This document shows positions 1 through 7,402 of a stretch of DNA of 23,001 bases, piece after piece (the first letter of the stretch is position 1; the number at the start of each line of letters is the position of its first letter). The translations under genes and the position numbers were made by a program. This DNA comes from an uncultured Oscillospiraceae bacterium (GTDB lineage Bacteria > Bacillota > Clostridia > Oscillospirales > Oscillospiraceae). Location: assembly GCA_910588105.1 (NCBI GenBank), contig CAJUQD010000040.1:1-23001 (forward strand), read 5' to 3'. The notes under the pieces are model-generated. The model was not told the DNA's origin. It saw only the letters and a list, made by a program, of their open reading frames with translations, and searched no databases.

Positions 1-52
1 TTGAACGTACTCACAAACAATATCGGCATTTCTTATTTCTCGGCATTACGAA

Positions 53-76
53 GATAAAGCCGAAATCGGCTTTATC
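53..76. repeat. Perfect 10-bp inverted repeat at the truncated polymerase 5' end
   Basis: Two 10-base arms (53-62 and 67-76) pair perfectly around a 4-base loop. The right arm ends just where sequence resembling the Y-family polymerase begins. No T-run follows on the plus strand, so it does not look like a normal terminator. It may mark the end of an insertion, a deletion junction or an assembly fold-back. The bases to its left (1-52) are AT-rich and show no gene. Confidence 0.75.
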
Positions 77-96
77 TCCGCAGCTTTTACGCTTCC

Positions 97-1569
97 GTGG
101 AGTGCATTGAGCGCAACCTGGATCCCTTGACCACCAACTTGGTGGTGGCAGACAAGAGCCGTACCGACAAAACGATCTGTCTGGCGGTCACGCCCTCGTT
201 GAAAGCCTACGGCATCTCAGGCCGTGCGCGGCTGTTTGAGGTGGTGCAGAAGGTGGCAGAGGTAAACGCCCAGCGGCGGCAGAAGGCCCCCGGACGGCAG
301 CTCACCGGCTCCACCTGGCACGACCCGGACGTGAAAGAACACCCGGAGCTGGCCCTGGATTACCTGGTGGCCCCGCCCCGGATGGCCCACTATATCGAAT
401 GGAGCACCAAAATCTACAACGTCTATTTGAAGTATGTGGCCCCTGAAGACATTTTCCCGTACTCAATTGACGAGGTGCTGATGGATGTGACCAACTACCT
501 GCCCACCTATAAAGTCACCCCCAGGGAGCTGGCCCGAAAAATCGTGCTGGATGTGCTGGACACCACCGGCATCACCGCCACGGCAGGCATCGGCGCCAAC
601 CTCTATCTGGCGAAGGTGGCTATGGATATCTGGGCCAAGCATACCGAGCCGGACAAGAGCGGCGTTCATATCGCGGCAATGGACGAGATGAGCTACCGCC
701 GCCTGCTGTGGGATCATCGTCCCCTCACCGACTTCTGGCGGGTGGGCCCGGGCTACGCTAAAAAGCTGGAGGCTCAGGGGCTGCACACCATGGGGGATAT
801 CGCCCGTTGCTCCATCGGAAGCCCCGCCGACTACTACAACGAGGAACTTCTTTACAGAATGTTCGGGGTGAACGCAGAGATTTTGATCGACCACGCCTGG
901 GGCTATGAGCCGGTGACTATGGCCGACATCAAGGCGTACAAGCCCGAGGCGAAAAGCGTGGGCTCCGGTCAGGTGCTCACCTGCCCCTATACCTTTGATA
1001 AGGCCCGGATGGTGGTCTGGGAGATGGCCGACCAGCTTGCCCTGGATTTGGTGGGCCAGCGGCTGACGACCAATCAGCTCACCCTCACCGTGGGCTATGA
1101 CATTGAAAACCTTCGGGATTCCCAGCGGCGCAAACAGTACCACGGGGAGGTCAAGACAGACCGCTACGGGCGGCAGATTCCCAAGCACGCCCACGGCACC
1201 GCCAACCTGGAGGCGTACACCGCCTCCTCCAAACGTATCACAGCGGCGATTTTGGAGCTGTATGACCGCATTGTGGACAAGGACCTGCTGATCCGGCGGA
1301 TGTACCTCGCCGCCAACCGGGTGACGGATGAAAACGACCTCCCTGCTGAACCCGCTATGGAGCAGATGGACTTGTTCACCGACTATGCCGCCACCCAGGC
1401 CCAGAAGGAAGCGGAGGCGGCGGAGCTGGCTCGGGAACGGAAGCTCCAGGAGGCCATGCTGGGCATCAAGAGCAAATACGGCAAAAACGCCATTTTGAAG
1501 GGAACAAATCTGGTGGACGGCGCTACCGCCGCCGACCGTAATGGCAGGATTGGAGGGCACAAAGCGTAG
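97..1569 (+). CDS. Y-family DNA polymerase (DinB/UmuC-like), 5'-truncated
   Basis: This is a translesion DNA polymerase of the Y family, in the UmuC/DinB-like branch common on Firmicutes mobile elements. The palm motif SIDE lies at residues 123-126 and supplies two of the catalytic carboxylates. Helix-hairpin-helix-like stretches follow at about 160-185 and 210-232, then the little-finger region, and the C-terminus IGGHKA is typical of this group. Family members normally begin with an N-terminal strand ending in the first metal-binding Asp, just before SFYASVEC. Here SFYASVEC is encoded from base 82, but the codon where Asp is expected is TAT (Tyr), and an in-frame stop lies at 55-57. The only usable start is GTG at 97, which lacks a ribosome site. 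The gene is therefore 5'-truncated and probably inactive or not translated. It is followed 2 bases later by the YolD-like gene. Confidence 0.88.
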   Translation: MECIERNLDPLTTNLVVADKSRTDKTICLAVTPSLKAYGISGRARLFEVVQKVAEVNAQRRQKAPGRQLTGSTWHDPDVKEHPELALDYLVAPPRMAHYIEWSTKIYNVYLKYVAPEDIFPYSIDEVLMDVTNYLPTYKVTPRELARKIVLDVLDTTGITATAGIGANLYLAKVAMDIWAKHTEPDKSGVHIAAMDEMSYRRLLWDHRPLTDFWRVGPGYAKKLEAQGLHTMGDIARCSIGSPADYYNEELLYRMFGVNAEILIDHAWGYEPVTMADIKAYKPEAKSVGSGQVLTCPYTFDKARMVVWEMADQLALDLVGQRLTTNQLTLTVGYDIENLRDSQRRKQYHGEVKTDRYGRQIPKHAHGTANLEAYTASSKRITAAILELYDRIVDKDLLIRRMYLAANRVTDENDLPAEPAMEQMDLFTDYAATQAQKEAEAAELARERKLQEAMLGIKSKYGKNAILKGTNLVDGATAADRNGRIGGHKA

Positions 1570-1571
1570 AA

Positions 1572-1985
1572 ATGGGAGCTTACGACGATATCATCAACCT
1601 GCCCCACCCCACCTCTGCCAGACATCCCCGTATGCCTTTGGCGGATCGGGCGGCGATCTTCTCTCCCTTCGCGGCCCTTGTCGGCCACGGGGCCGCGATT
1701 GAGGAAACTGTCCGGCTTACTGACCGCAAAATTGAGTTGACGGAGGACGAAAAGGCGCTGCTGGATGAAAAACTCCGTCTGTTGCTGGAAACCGGCAGAG
1801 AGGGCGCGTTCACCTACTTCCTGCCCGATGAGCGGAAGGACGGCGGGGCTTATGTCACCGCTGTGGGGACGGTCAAAAGAATCGACCAGCTGGCGCGGCA
1901 GGTCATCCTCACAGATCGGACGGCCATCCCCATTGAGGATATCTTGGAAATAGAAATCCAAGCGCTGCCGGGACAGGGCTTGTAA
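1572..1985 (+). CDS. YolD-like protein next to the Y-family polymerase
   Basis: A 137-residue soluble protein of the YolD-like type that habitually follows UmuC-like polymerases in Clostridia elements. Recognisable features are the N-terminal YDDIINLPH, the DRAAIFSPFAAL segment at about residues 25-36, a charged helix at about 50-72, and a C-terminal beta-rich part with GTVKRID and IPIEDILEIE. The role of these proteins is not established; linkage to the polymerase suggests an accessory part in translesion synthesis or SOS-type repair. The ATG lies 2 bases after the polymerase stop, with a GGAGGG ribosome site inside the polymerase 3' end, so the two were cotranscribed. It remains intact although its partner has lost its 5' end. 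Confidence 0.85.
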   Translation: MGAYDDIINLPHPTSARHPRMPLADRAAIFSPFAALVGHGAAIEETVRLTDRKIELTEDEKALLDEKLRLLLETGREGAFTYFLPDERKDGGAYVTAVGTVKRIDQLARQVILTDRTAIPIEDILEIEIQALPGQGL

Positions 1986-2008
1986 GTTGCGCCGCTTTCC
2001 TCTATAAT
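1980..2008 (+). promoter_or_regulatory. Sigma-A-type promoter for the DUF4317 gene
   Basis: A -35 box TTGTAA (1980-1985) overlaps the stop codon of the YolD-like gene. A 17-base spacer leads to a perfect -10 TATAAT (2003-2008). Transcription would start near 2015, about 55 bases before the DUF4317 start codon. Confidence 0.65.
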
Positions 2009-2024
2009 GAAACGGCTGCTTTGA

Positions 2025-2043
2025 TTGCGCGGCACCCGCGCAA
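2025..2043 (+). other. Hairpin in the 5' leader of the DUF4317 gene
   Basis: Perfect 8-bp stem (2025-2032 with 2036-2043) and a CAC loop, followed by AAAA rather than T residues. It lies between the predicted transcript start and the ribosome site, so it could affect mRNA stability or translation. No known riboswitch was recognised. Confidence 0.4.
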
Positions 2044-2069
2044 AATCCATTTGAAACTGCGAGGTCACC

Positions 2070-3209
2070 ATGAATCAGAAAGAGATCAGCGAGCTGAAAC
2101 GCCGCTTCAAGCTGGGCAAGAACGCCATCAGCCGCATCTACGGCTGCTATGTGAACGCTCAGAAGGAGATCGTCTCCTATCTGGACGAACCCCTGGGCCG
2201 GATGCCCGAGGAGGAGGCGGAGAAATATTTAACCCTGCTGAAAAAGGCCCTGTCCGGCGCGCTGGGCCGGAACCTCATCGACATCGTGTTCTCCACCCAG
2301 CAGGTGGCGGACAGCGACGAACACCGCCGCCTCATGGCCCTGCGGGATTCCAAGCTGAAGGAGGTTGAGGTGCGGCAGGAGTTTTATCAGTCGGTTATCG
2401 ACAGCCTGGACATGGGGGATAGCAATTATCTCATCCTGCTGGCTCATGACGCCTATGATGTGCCCCACCGGGGTAAGGACGGTGAGGACCGCGCTGACGA
2501 GGGCGATACCGTGTTCTCCTATATCGTGTGCTGCGTCTGCCCGGTGAAGGACGGCAGGCTGGAACTGGGCTACTGCCCCGGGGAGAACGAGTTCCACAAC
2601 TGCGCCGCCAGCCAGATCGTCTCTCCGCCGGAGCTGGGCTTCCTATTCCCTGCCTTTGACGACAGGGCGGCCAACATCTACAACGCCCTCACCTACGCCC
2701 GCAAGCCGGATGAGCTGCACCAGGAATTTCTGGACGCCATCTTCCACACCGAGCCCCCCATGTCCGCCGGGGAGCAGCGGGAGGCGTTCCAGGCCGCCCT
2801 CCGGGAGGGGCTGGAGGGGGCCTGCGGCCTGGAGGTGGTGCAAGCCGTCCACGAGCGACTGACCGCCAAAATTGAGGAACACCGGGAGGCCAAAGACCCG
2901 GAACCCCTGGCCGTCACCGCCAAAGACGTGGCCGCCATTCTGCGGGACAGCGGCGCAGAGGATGGGCAAATTGCTGCCTTCTGCGAAAAGTGCGGGGAGC
3001 TGTTCGGTGAGGACGCGGCCCTCAGCCCCGCTAATCTCATCGACAGTAAACGGTTTGAGGTGAAAACGGCGGACGCCTCCATCTCCCTTGACCCGGAACA
3101 CAGCTACCTGATGGAGACGCGGATCATTGACGGAAAGAAGTACCTCCTCATCCCCGCCGGGGAGGGGCTGGAGGTCAATGGGATGCCGGTGGATTGGGTG
3201 GAGCAATAA
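2070..3209 (+). CDS. DUF4317 family protein
   Basis: A 379-residue protein that matches the DUF4317 family over its full usual length, with the characteristic start NQKEISELKRRF, the GRNLIDIVFSTQQV segment at about 73-86, LILLAHDAYDVPHRGKDG at about 120-137, and FLFPAFDDRAANIYNAL near 190-210. No signal peptide or membrane segment is visible. Function is unknown; in my recollection the family is widespread in Clostridia, both chromosomal and on mobile elements. The ATG is preceded by GCGAGG at a suitable distance. It has its own predicted promoter upstream. I see no clear terminator after it. Confidence 0.88.
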   Translation: MNQKEISELKRRFKLGKNAISRIYGCYVNAQKEIVSYLDEPLGRMPEEEAEKYLTLLKKALSGALGRNLIDIVFSTQQVADSDEHRRLMALRDSKLKEVEVRQEFYQSVIDSLDMGDSNYLILLAHDAYDVPHRGKDGEDRADEGDTVFSYIVCCVCPVKDGRLELGYCPGENEFHNCAASQIVSPPELGFLFPAFDDRAANIYNALTYARKPDELHQEFLDAIFHTEPPMSAGEQREAFQAALREGLEGACGLEVVQAVHERLTAKIEEHREAKDPEPLAVTAKDVAAILRDSGAEDGQIAAFCEKCGELFGEDAALSPANLIDSKRFEVKTADASISLDPEHSYLMETRIIDGKKYLLIPAGEGLEVNGMPVDWVEQ

Positions 3210-3276
3210 AAACGCAGACCCGTGTCTCCCTCGTGTTGACAGCTCTGGCTGCCCAGCGGTTTCACCAATGGAATAA

Positions 3277-3305
3277 TTGAAATGGAACACTGCTTGCGAC
3301 ATGAT
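3277..3305 (+). promoter_or_regulatory. Possible promoter for the DUF3788 gene
   Basis: TTGAAA (3277-3282), a 17-base spacer, then CATGAT (3300-3305, four of six consensus positions). The start codon at 3341 follows at a reasonable leader length. A TTGACA at 3236-3241 has no good partner box. Confidence 0.35.
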
Positions 3306-3340
3306 GAATTTGAGAAATTTGGATTTTTGGAGGAGATATC

Positions 3341-3754
3341 ATGCTTGAGAATATACCATCCCAATCAAATATGGCTGAATTGCTTGGACAATCCCTGTAC
3401 GAAGTTTGGCAAGCATTATGTTCCGCTGTTGAGGGAAAATACGATATGGAGCGAGTATGGAATACTGGCGGTAAGAACTGGACTTATGAGTATAAGTATC
3501 GCAGAGGGGGGAAAACTCTTTGCAGCTTATACGCAAAAAGAAATTGCGTTGGTTTCATGATCATATTTGGGAAAGATGAGAGGACAAAATTTGAAGCTAT
3601 AAGGGGTACTCTTTCTGACGCCGTTTGCAGGCAGTATGACGAGGCAAAAACCTATCATGACGGGAAATGGGTTATGTTTGAACCGTCCAATAGGGATGAT
3701 TTTGATGATTACATGAAATTGCTGGCTATCAAAAGAAGACCGAATCGGAGATAA
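3341..3754 (+). CDS. DUF3788 family protein
   Basis: A 137-residue soluble protein that fits DUF3788: WQALC near the start, then GGKNWTYEYKYRRGGKTLC, FMIIFGKDERTKFE, and the closing KTYHDGKWVMFEP with DYMKLLAIKRRP. Its function is not known to me. The start is fixed by a GGAGGAG site 6-7 bases upstream. The DNA is clearly AT-richer than DUF4317 before it and DUF6465 after it. It is bounded by its own possible promoter and a strong terminator, so it looks like a separate acquisition or cassette rather than part of the neighbouring units. Confidence 0.85.
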   Translation: MLENIPSQSNMAELLGQSLYEVWQALCSAVEGKYDMERVWNTGGKNWTYEYKYRRGGKTLCSLYAKRNCVGFMIIFGKDERTKFEAIRGTLSDAVCRQYDEAKTYHDGKWVMFEPSNRDDFDDYMKLLAIKRRPNRR

Positions 3755-3766
3755 CAATTACGGTTT

Positions 3767-3811
3767 AACGGGCAGTGATCCAGGGTGGCTCACTGCCCGT
3801 TCTGCCATTTT
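3767..3811 (+). terminator. Intrinsic terminator after the DUF3788 gene
   Basis: A perfect 12-bp stem (3767-3778 with 3790-3801) closes 12 bases after the DUF3788 stop, followed by a short T-rich tail ending in ATTTT. Confidence 0.75.
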
Positions 3812-3887
3812 AACACAGGCGGAGTGATATAAGCGTTATTTGACACAAGAGAGAAATAGGAGAAAACGCATAGTAACTTGCATTTTT

Positions 3888-3906
3888 GGTTATCACCGTA
3901 TATAAT
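3888..3906 (+). promoter_or_regulatory. Strong sigma-A-type promoter for the DUF6465 gene
   Basis: TTGCAT (3888-3893), exactly 17 bases, then a perfect TATAAT (3901-3906). The start codon at 3954 lies about 40 bases downstream of the expected transcript start. Confidence 0.75.
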
Positions 3907-3953
3907 GGGATGGAATCCTGACCCAGTAAAATTGAAAAATAAAGGTGATTACC

Positions 3954-4286
3954 ATGGATAAGGAAAAAACAGCCGCCGCGGCCGCTGAGCCGGAGGTCAA
4001 AAAGAAGGGCGGCAGAAAAACCATGACGGCGGCGGAAAAGGCCGCCGCGGCCAAGGCCCGCGCCGAGAGCAAGGTAAAAGCGGACAGCCTCAAGCCCACC
4101 GTCATCGTGCAGTTCCAGGGCGCCGAGGTGGATCTGGATACGCTGGTGGAGGCGGCCAAGGCCGATTTCCGGCAGGAGAAAAAGCGCACGCCCATCACCG
4201 AGTTGAAGCTGTATGTCAAGCCGGAGGAACGCATGGCCTACTATGTGGTGAACGGAAAACACAATGGGAGCGTATCATTTCTATAA
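3954..4286 (+). CDS. DUF6465 family protein with Lys/Ala-rich N-terminus
   Basis: A 110-residue protein in two parts. Residues 1-45 are an unstructured-looking, strongly basic Ala/Lys-rich tail that resembles the tails of histone H1-like or DNA-coating proteins. Residues 47-110 form a small alpha/beta domain that matches DUF6465, with PTVIVQFQGAEVD, LVEAAKADF and LKLYVKPEERMAYYVVNG. The function is unknown; the tail suggests nucleic-acid contact, which is inference. The ATG at 3954 is chosen over GTG at 3945 because AAAGGTGA sits just upstream of the ATG and would overlap the GTG. It is a single-gene unit between a strong promoter and a strong terminator. Confidence 0.82.
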   Translation: MDKEKTAAAAAEPEVKKKGGRKTMTAAEKAAAAKARAESKVKADSLKPTVIVQFQGAEVDLDTLVEAAKADFRQEKKRTPITELKLYVKPEERMAYYVVNGKHNGSVSFL

Positions 4287-4304
4287 CGCTGGAACTACCC
4301 GAAA

Positions 4305-4346
4305 TCACAAAAGCCCCACAATGCAGTCTGCATTGTGGGGCTCCGT
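4305..4346. terminator. Bidirectional intrinsic terminator between converging genes
   Basis: A perfect 14-bp stem (4312-4325 with 4329-4342) and a 3-base loop. On the minus strand it is followed by TTTTG and a further T-rich stretch, so it ends the long minus-strand operon. On the plus strand it is followed by CCGTTTTA, so it can also end the DUF6465 transcript. Confidence 0.85.
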
Positions 4347-4370
4347 TTTACACCTATTTCATTTTTTGAA

Positions 4371-4817
4371 TCAGCCGTCCAAGGCGATTCCCTGGCGGCA
4401 GCACTCTGCCAGATAGTCCCGGGGCTGGTAATAAAACGCGGAATTGTAATCGGAGAGCCGTTCGTCGATCCAGGAAGAATAGACCCCCAGCAGCGTTTCA
4501 ATCACATCCTCTTCCCCGGACACATCCTCAATCAGCCGGGCGTACACCTTGCCCATGGTCCACACATCGGGCACGGCATACCGGGCTTCGCCCACGTTGT
4601 CAAAGCTCCCGGCGGTCAGGCCGAATTCTCCGATGGCGTCGTCCGTCACTTTCTCTATGGGCTCGCAGTGGAGCACATCGGCATGATCGTAAATCGTCCG
4701 CACACCTGCCTCCCCCAGCGCCGCCGCGATATCCCCCCGCTTCCTGCGAAGGGTGCGGCCAAGCTGTTCAATCAGGGAACAGGTAAAAAACAGCGCGCTG
4801 TCATTTCGCTTTTCCAT
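4371..4817 (-). CDS. DUF3791-like protein, likely partner of the DUF3990 protein
   Basis: A 148-residue soluble protein. Its first 65 residues (SALFFTCSLIEQLGR, GVRTIYDHADVLHCEP) resemble the small DUF3791 proteins that usually sit beside DUF3990 genes. The rest carries YAVPDVWTMGKVYARLI and ends in YYQPRDYLAECCRQG. The DUF3791 assignment is by eye and tentative. The gene starts inside the last 17 bases of the DUF3990 gene, so the two are translationally coupled. ATG at 4817 is chosen; an in-frame ATG at 4826 and TTG at 4823 are closer to the GAGGAG site and cannot be excluded. It is the last gene of the minus-strand run, followed by a strong terminator. A toxin-antitoxin relationship with DUF3990 is plausible but unproven. 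Confidence 0.8.
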   Translation of the reverse strand: MEKRNDSALFFTCSLIEQLGRTLRRKRGDIAAALGEAGVRTIYDHADVLHCEPIEKVTDDAIGEFGLTAGSFDNVGEARYAVPDVWTMGKVYARLIEDVSGEEDVIETLLGVYSSWIDERLSDYNSAFYYQPRDYLAECCRQGIALDG

Positions 4818-5271
4818 CGACAACATAGCTCCTCTCGAACCGCAGGGCGGCCAGCGCCTTGGCGGTGTGAAAACTGATCTGATGGGTGGGATGCTTGAAC
4901 CTCGCCAGCTCCCAGAAGGCGGCGCGGCTGATCTCCCCATCCAAAAAACTCTGGACATAGTTGAAAATGGTGTCGTCCACCATGGGGCCTTCCACCACAT
5001 CGTAGCTGTGGGGGACGCCGCTGCGGCAGGCCGCGATAAAGTCCAGCCATTCGTCCGACATCTCCGGGAATCGCTTGACCGTCAGCTCCGCGCCGTCATC
5101 AAAAGAATAGACGTTGACCACGCCCTTTCCGCCAAACCGTATGGACCAGCGGGCGGCCTGCTCCTCCATCGTGGTGCAGTAGAAGCCCCAGAAAAAATCC
5201 TTATGGAATTTCTGCACCCGGATCTCCGGGTATATTACCTCAATCCGGCTTCCATGAAATAAGGTGCGCAT
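4801..5271 (-). CDS. DUF3990 family protein (possible toxin of a two-gene module)
   Basis: A 156-residue protein matching DUF3990: LFHGS at residues 4-8, IYPEIRVQKFHKDFFWGFYCTT at about 13-34, VVNVYSFDD, and DEWLDFIAACRSG. The overall pattern (LFHGS, then a GFYCTT strand and a mixed alpha/beta body) recalls ADP-ribosyltransferase-like folds; I believe the family is placed near that clan, but this needs a profile search. The usual GFY neighbourhood is preserved, though FFW replaces the more common FG-type residues. The ATG at 5271 has a GGTGATG-type site upstream. A separate promoter lies just before it, and the downstream DUF3791-like gene overlaps it, both typical of toxin-antitoxin-like modules. 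Confidence 0.83.
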   Translation of the reverse strand: MRTLFHGSRIEVIYPEIRVQKFHKDFFWGFYCTTMEEQAARWSIRFGGKGVVNVYSFDDGAELTVKRFPEMSDEWLDFIAACRSGVPHSYDVVEGPMVDDTIFNYVQSFLDGEISRAAFWELARFKHPTHQISFHTAKALAALRFERSYVVDGKAK

Positions 5272-5300
5272 CAAGCATCACCATCCCTTCGGCAATTCCT

Positions 5301-5329
5301 ATTATAGCCGGTTTTACCCGCGCCCGCAA
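5301..5329 (-). promoter_or_regulatory. Promoter for the DUF3990/DUF3791-like pair
   Basis: On the minus strand TTGCGG (5324-5329), a 17-base spacer and a perfect TATAAT (5301-5306). The start codon at 5271 is about 25 bases past the expected transcript start. It gives the pair independent expression from the upstream operon. Confidence 0.65.
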
Positions 5330-5355
5330 CCATATTTGCCCGCAAATCGCCAATT

Positions 5356-5538
5356 TCAGAGAGTCTCTGCCTGCGCTGGTATCTCGCGAAGCGGACAGTC
5401 CGGGTGCCGCCTGGATAAGAAACGCTTCTTGATGGTAGGCGTGTGCACTCTGGCCTTCAAAGGCAGCCCGCACTGATCCATCATGCAATCCCGACAGTTG
5501 GCGGGCAGTTCGGGCATTCCAGTTATATAAACGATCAT
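5356..5538 (-). CDS. Small Cys-rich protein, possible zinc binder
   Basis: A 60-residue protein with Cys at positions 15, 18, 23 and 48 (CRDC, QCG, DCPL), a pattern that could hold one zinc ion. It resembles short Cys-containing proteins seen in Clostridia phages and elements that begin MIVYI and end CPLRE, but I do not recognise a named family. A GGAG lies 10 bases upstream of the ATG. It follows the VWA gene by 26 bases in the same direction and is likely in that transcript. Confidence 0.65.
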   Translation of the reverse strand: MIVYITGMPELPANCRDCMMDQCGLPLKARVHTPTIKKRFLSRRHPDCPLREIPAQAETL

Positions 5539-5564
5539 AATATAATCACTCCAATATCAATTTT

Positions 5565-7148
5565 TTAGACCCGTTTAGTAATCATCTCCCGCACGATCTC
5601 ATCCCCCAGCAGCTCGCTGGTGCGGTAGATGTTCTGGCAGAAGGGCTCCAGGCTGAACGCCATCCCCGGATCGCCCTTGTCCAGCAGTACCCCGGTGACG
5701 GTGAACTGCCGGGCGGCCTGCTCCGCCTGAAGCTGTTCCAAATACTTGTCCGGCAGCTCGCACTCGCCGTCCGTGATGAACACGATGTCGGCGTTCTCGA
5801 AACCGCCCAGCTCCATCAGCAGCAGGGCCTGCTCCATGGGCGTCTGGAAATCGGTGCCGCCGTCCAAAAATGTTTCAGCAGCCCTCATTTTATCCTCCAT
5901 GGAGTGTTCTCCGGGCTGGAATACATCCACTTGAAAGCTTCCAGTCCCGGAGAAATGGATCAAAGCAAAATTGCGGCCGCTGTCCTCCGCGATCTCCAGC
6001 AGGGTCAATGCCACAGCCTTCCCCCAGGCAGCAGGATCGCCCTTTGTCGATATAGATTCATCCAAACAGCAGATAATATCGCCCATCCCTTTATAAATGG
6101 GCTCCCGGCGCTGGTACTGCTTGATCTGCCCCCGCTGGTATTTCCGCAGGAACAGCGGGATGGTCTGGGGCGAGGCCAGCATGGCCAGCTCGGAGGTGAT
6201 GGCCCGGGACAGATCCCGCCCCAGCTCCAGGGAGTATTTCTCCCCCCGGCCATAGGCATAGCTATTGCGTTTCCCCTGGGCGAAGATCTCCCGGAAACGG
6301 CCCAGGTATTTGGAAATGTCCCGCAGCACCGGGCTCTGACGCACCAGGGCCAGCAGCCCGGCGTTGGCCTCGTTCTTTTCCAGATTGCCGGGGGCATCGC
6401 CCCAGGCCCCGATGATGCTCTGAACCTCCTCCGCCTTTTCGGCGGCGGCGCTCACCGCCATGGCCACCGCGGCGGCCACGGCCTCTTTCCCCTTTGCGGC
6501 GCCGGCGTCCACCAGCTTGCCCACGGCCTCCACCTGGCGGCGCTTGCTCTCGGCCTTGTTTGCAGCGTCCACAATGGACTGCTCCAAGCCGGAATCGCGC
6601 CCCTTCATGGCCCGCATCCGATCCAGCAGTCCGGCCAGATCGTTTTGGGCCTTTCTTTCGGCATTCTCCAGCTTTTCCAACGTGTCCAGCGCGTTTTTCT
6701 CCCCGCCGATGTGGTCAAGCAGGCTGTCCAGCTCTCCGGCGGTACGGGTGATGAACTCGGACGCCGCCTCATAGGCGGGCAGCTCCCGGCCCTCGCACAC
6801 CGCCTTCAGCGTGGGATAGTCCCCGCTCTGGGTGATGTGCTCCAAAATGGGGGCGTTGAACTTCCTCGCGGCCACGCTCAGCGCCCCGTCCTCGTTTTTC
6901 CGGGGCATCAGGGAGTAGAAGGACTGGAACACGTCCCGGGACAGCGCCGGGAAGGAGGGCAGCTTTTTCGCCGCCGCTCCCTCAGCCTGCTCCAGCCCAT
7001 CGTCGCCCTCCCGCAGATCGGCGTAGATGCTGTCCTCCAGCCGGGTGGAGCGCAGCACCCGGTCTGTGGCGTTCCCCTCCCCGGGCCGCTCTGTGGCGGC
7101 CCAGGGGGAGCGCAGGACATCCTCAATGGTTCGGTAGGGTTTACGCAT
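5565..7148 (-). CDS. VWA-domain protein (ViaA-like partner of the MoxR ATPase)
   Basis: A 527-residue protein with a helical N-terminal region, a long charged helical middle (about 140-260) and a C-terminal von Willebrand A domain from about residue 355. The metal site (MIDAS) is complete: DESIS (D363, S365, S367), Thr in DGGTDF (T432) and Asp in ITDGE (D460). This helical-then-VWA layout is that of ViaA/CoxE-type proteins, which work with MoxR AAA+ ATPases as metal-dependent adaptors. A RavA-like MoxR gene lies upstream in the same run (8547-9941), which supports the pairing. The ATG at 7148 overlaps the stop of the 57-residue gene by one base, so translation is coupled. GTG at 7151 is an alternative start. 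The substrate of the pair is unknown. Confidence 0.88.
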   Translation of the reverse strand: MRKPYRTIEDVLRSPWAATERPGEGNATDRVLRSTRLEDSIYADLREGDDGLEQAEGAAAKKLPSFPALSRDVFQSFYSLMPRKNEDGALSVAARKFNAPILEHITQSGDYPTLKAVCEGRELPAYEAASEFITRTAGELDSLLDHIGGEKNALDTLEKLENAERKAQNDLAGLLDRMRAMKGRDSGLEQSIVDAANKAESKRRQVEAVGKLVDAGAAKGKEAVAAAVAMAVSAAAEKAEEVQSIIGAWGDAPGNLEKNEANAGLLALVRQSPVLRDISKYLGRFREIFAQGKRNSYAYGRGEKYSLELGRDLSRAITSELAMLASPQTIPLFLRKYQRGQIKQYQRREPIYKGMGDIICCLDESISTKGDPAAWGKAVALTLLEIAEDSGRNFALIHFSGTGSFQVDVFQPGEHSMEDKMRAAETFLDGGTDFQTPMEQALLLMELGGFENADIVFITDGECELPDKYLEQLQAEQAARQFTVTGVLLDKGDPGMAFSLEPFCQNIYRTSELLGDEIVREMITKRV

Positions 7149-7321
7149 CACGAATCCCCGCCCTTCTCACGGCTCTCCATCCACTGCCGCAGGACGTAGA
7201 CGGCCTGGGCGTGGTTAAAGCCCAATTCCGGGAACGCCCGCTGGAGATAGGGAACCGCGCCGTACATATTGGTGACGCCGGACTCCCGCAGGCGGTCTAA
7301 GTAGTCAAAATATTTCTTCAT
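7148..7321 (-). CDS. 57-residue conserved-looking protein upstream of VWA
   Basis: A short gene encoding 57 residues, beginning MKKYFDYLDRLRESGV, then NMYGAVPYLQRAFPEL and closing with a predicted helix VYVLRQWMES. It resembles short proteins I recall from Clostridia elements (LRESGV, YLQ..FPEL, W motif) that have no assigned function. A strong GGAGG lies 9 bases before the ATG. Its stop overlaps the VWA start codon (TGATG). The gene is directly preceded by the terminator at 7335-7380, so its expression needs read-through or a promoter that I cannot see. Confidence 0.78.
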   Translation of the reverse strand: MKKYFDYLDRLRESGVTNMYGAVPYLQRAFPELGFNHAQAVYVLRQWMESREKGGDS

Positions 7322-7334
7322 TTGATTTTTCCTC

Positions 7335-7380
7335 CAAAAAAGCGAGACGAAGCGGAACAGTTCTGTTTCCGCTTCGTCTC
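7335..7380 (-). terminator. Intrinsic terminator abutting the ribosome site of the 57-aa gene
   Basis: A perfect 14-bp stem (7344-7357 with 7367-7380) followed on the minus strand by GCTTTTTT. It lies 22 bases after the DUF4160 stop. The T-run runs directly into the GGAGG of the next gene. Confidence 0.85.
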
Positions 7381-7402
7381 TAAAATTCGATATCTTTTGT
7401 GT

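Noticed and set aside
463..1560. Long open frame on the strand opposite the Y-family polymerase
   Set aside because: It is a shadow of a GC-rich gene: the composition is low complexity with many Gly, His and Val, and the plus frame has clear polymerase motifs.
3282..3560. 92-codon frame overlapping the DUF3788 start
   Set aside because: It overlaps the real gene in another frame and lacks a ribosome site.
5904..7199. 431-codon plus-strand frame across the VWA gene
   Set aside because: The minus frame carries a complete MIDAS and good coupling; the plus frame has no recognisable motif or ribosome site.
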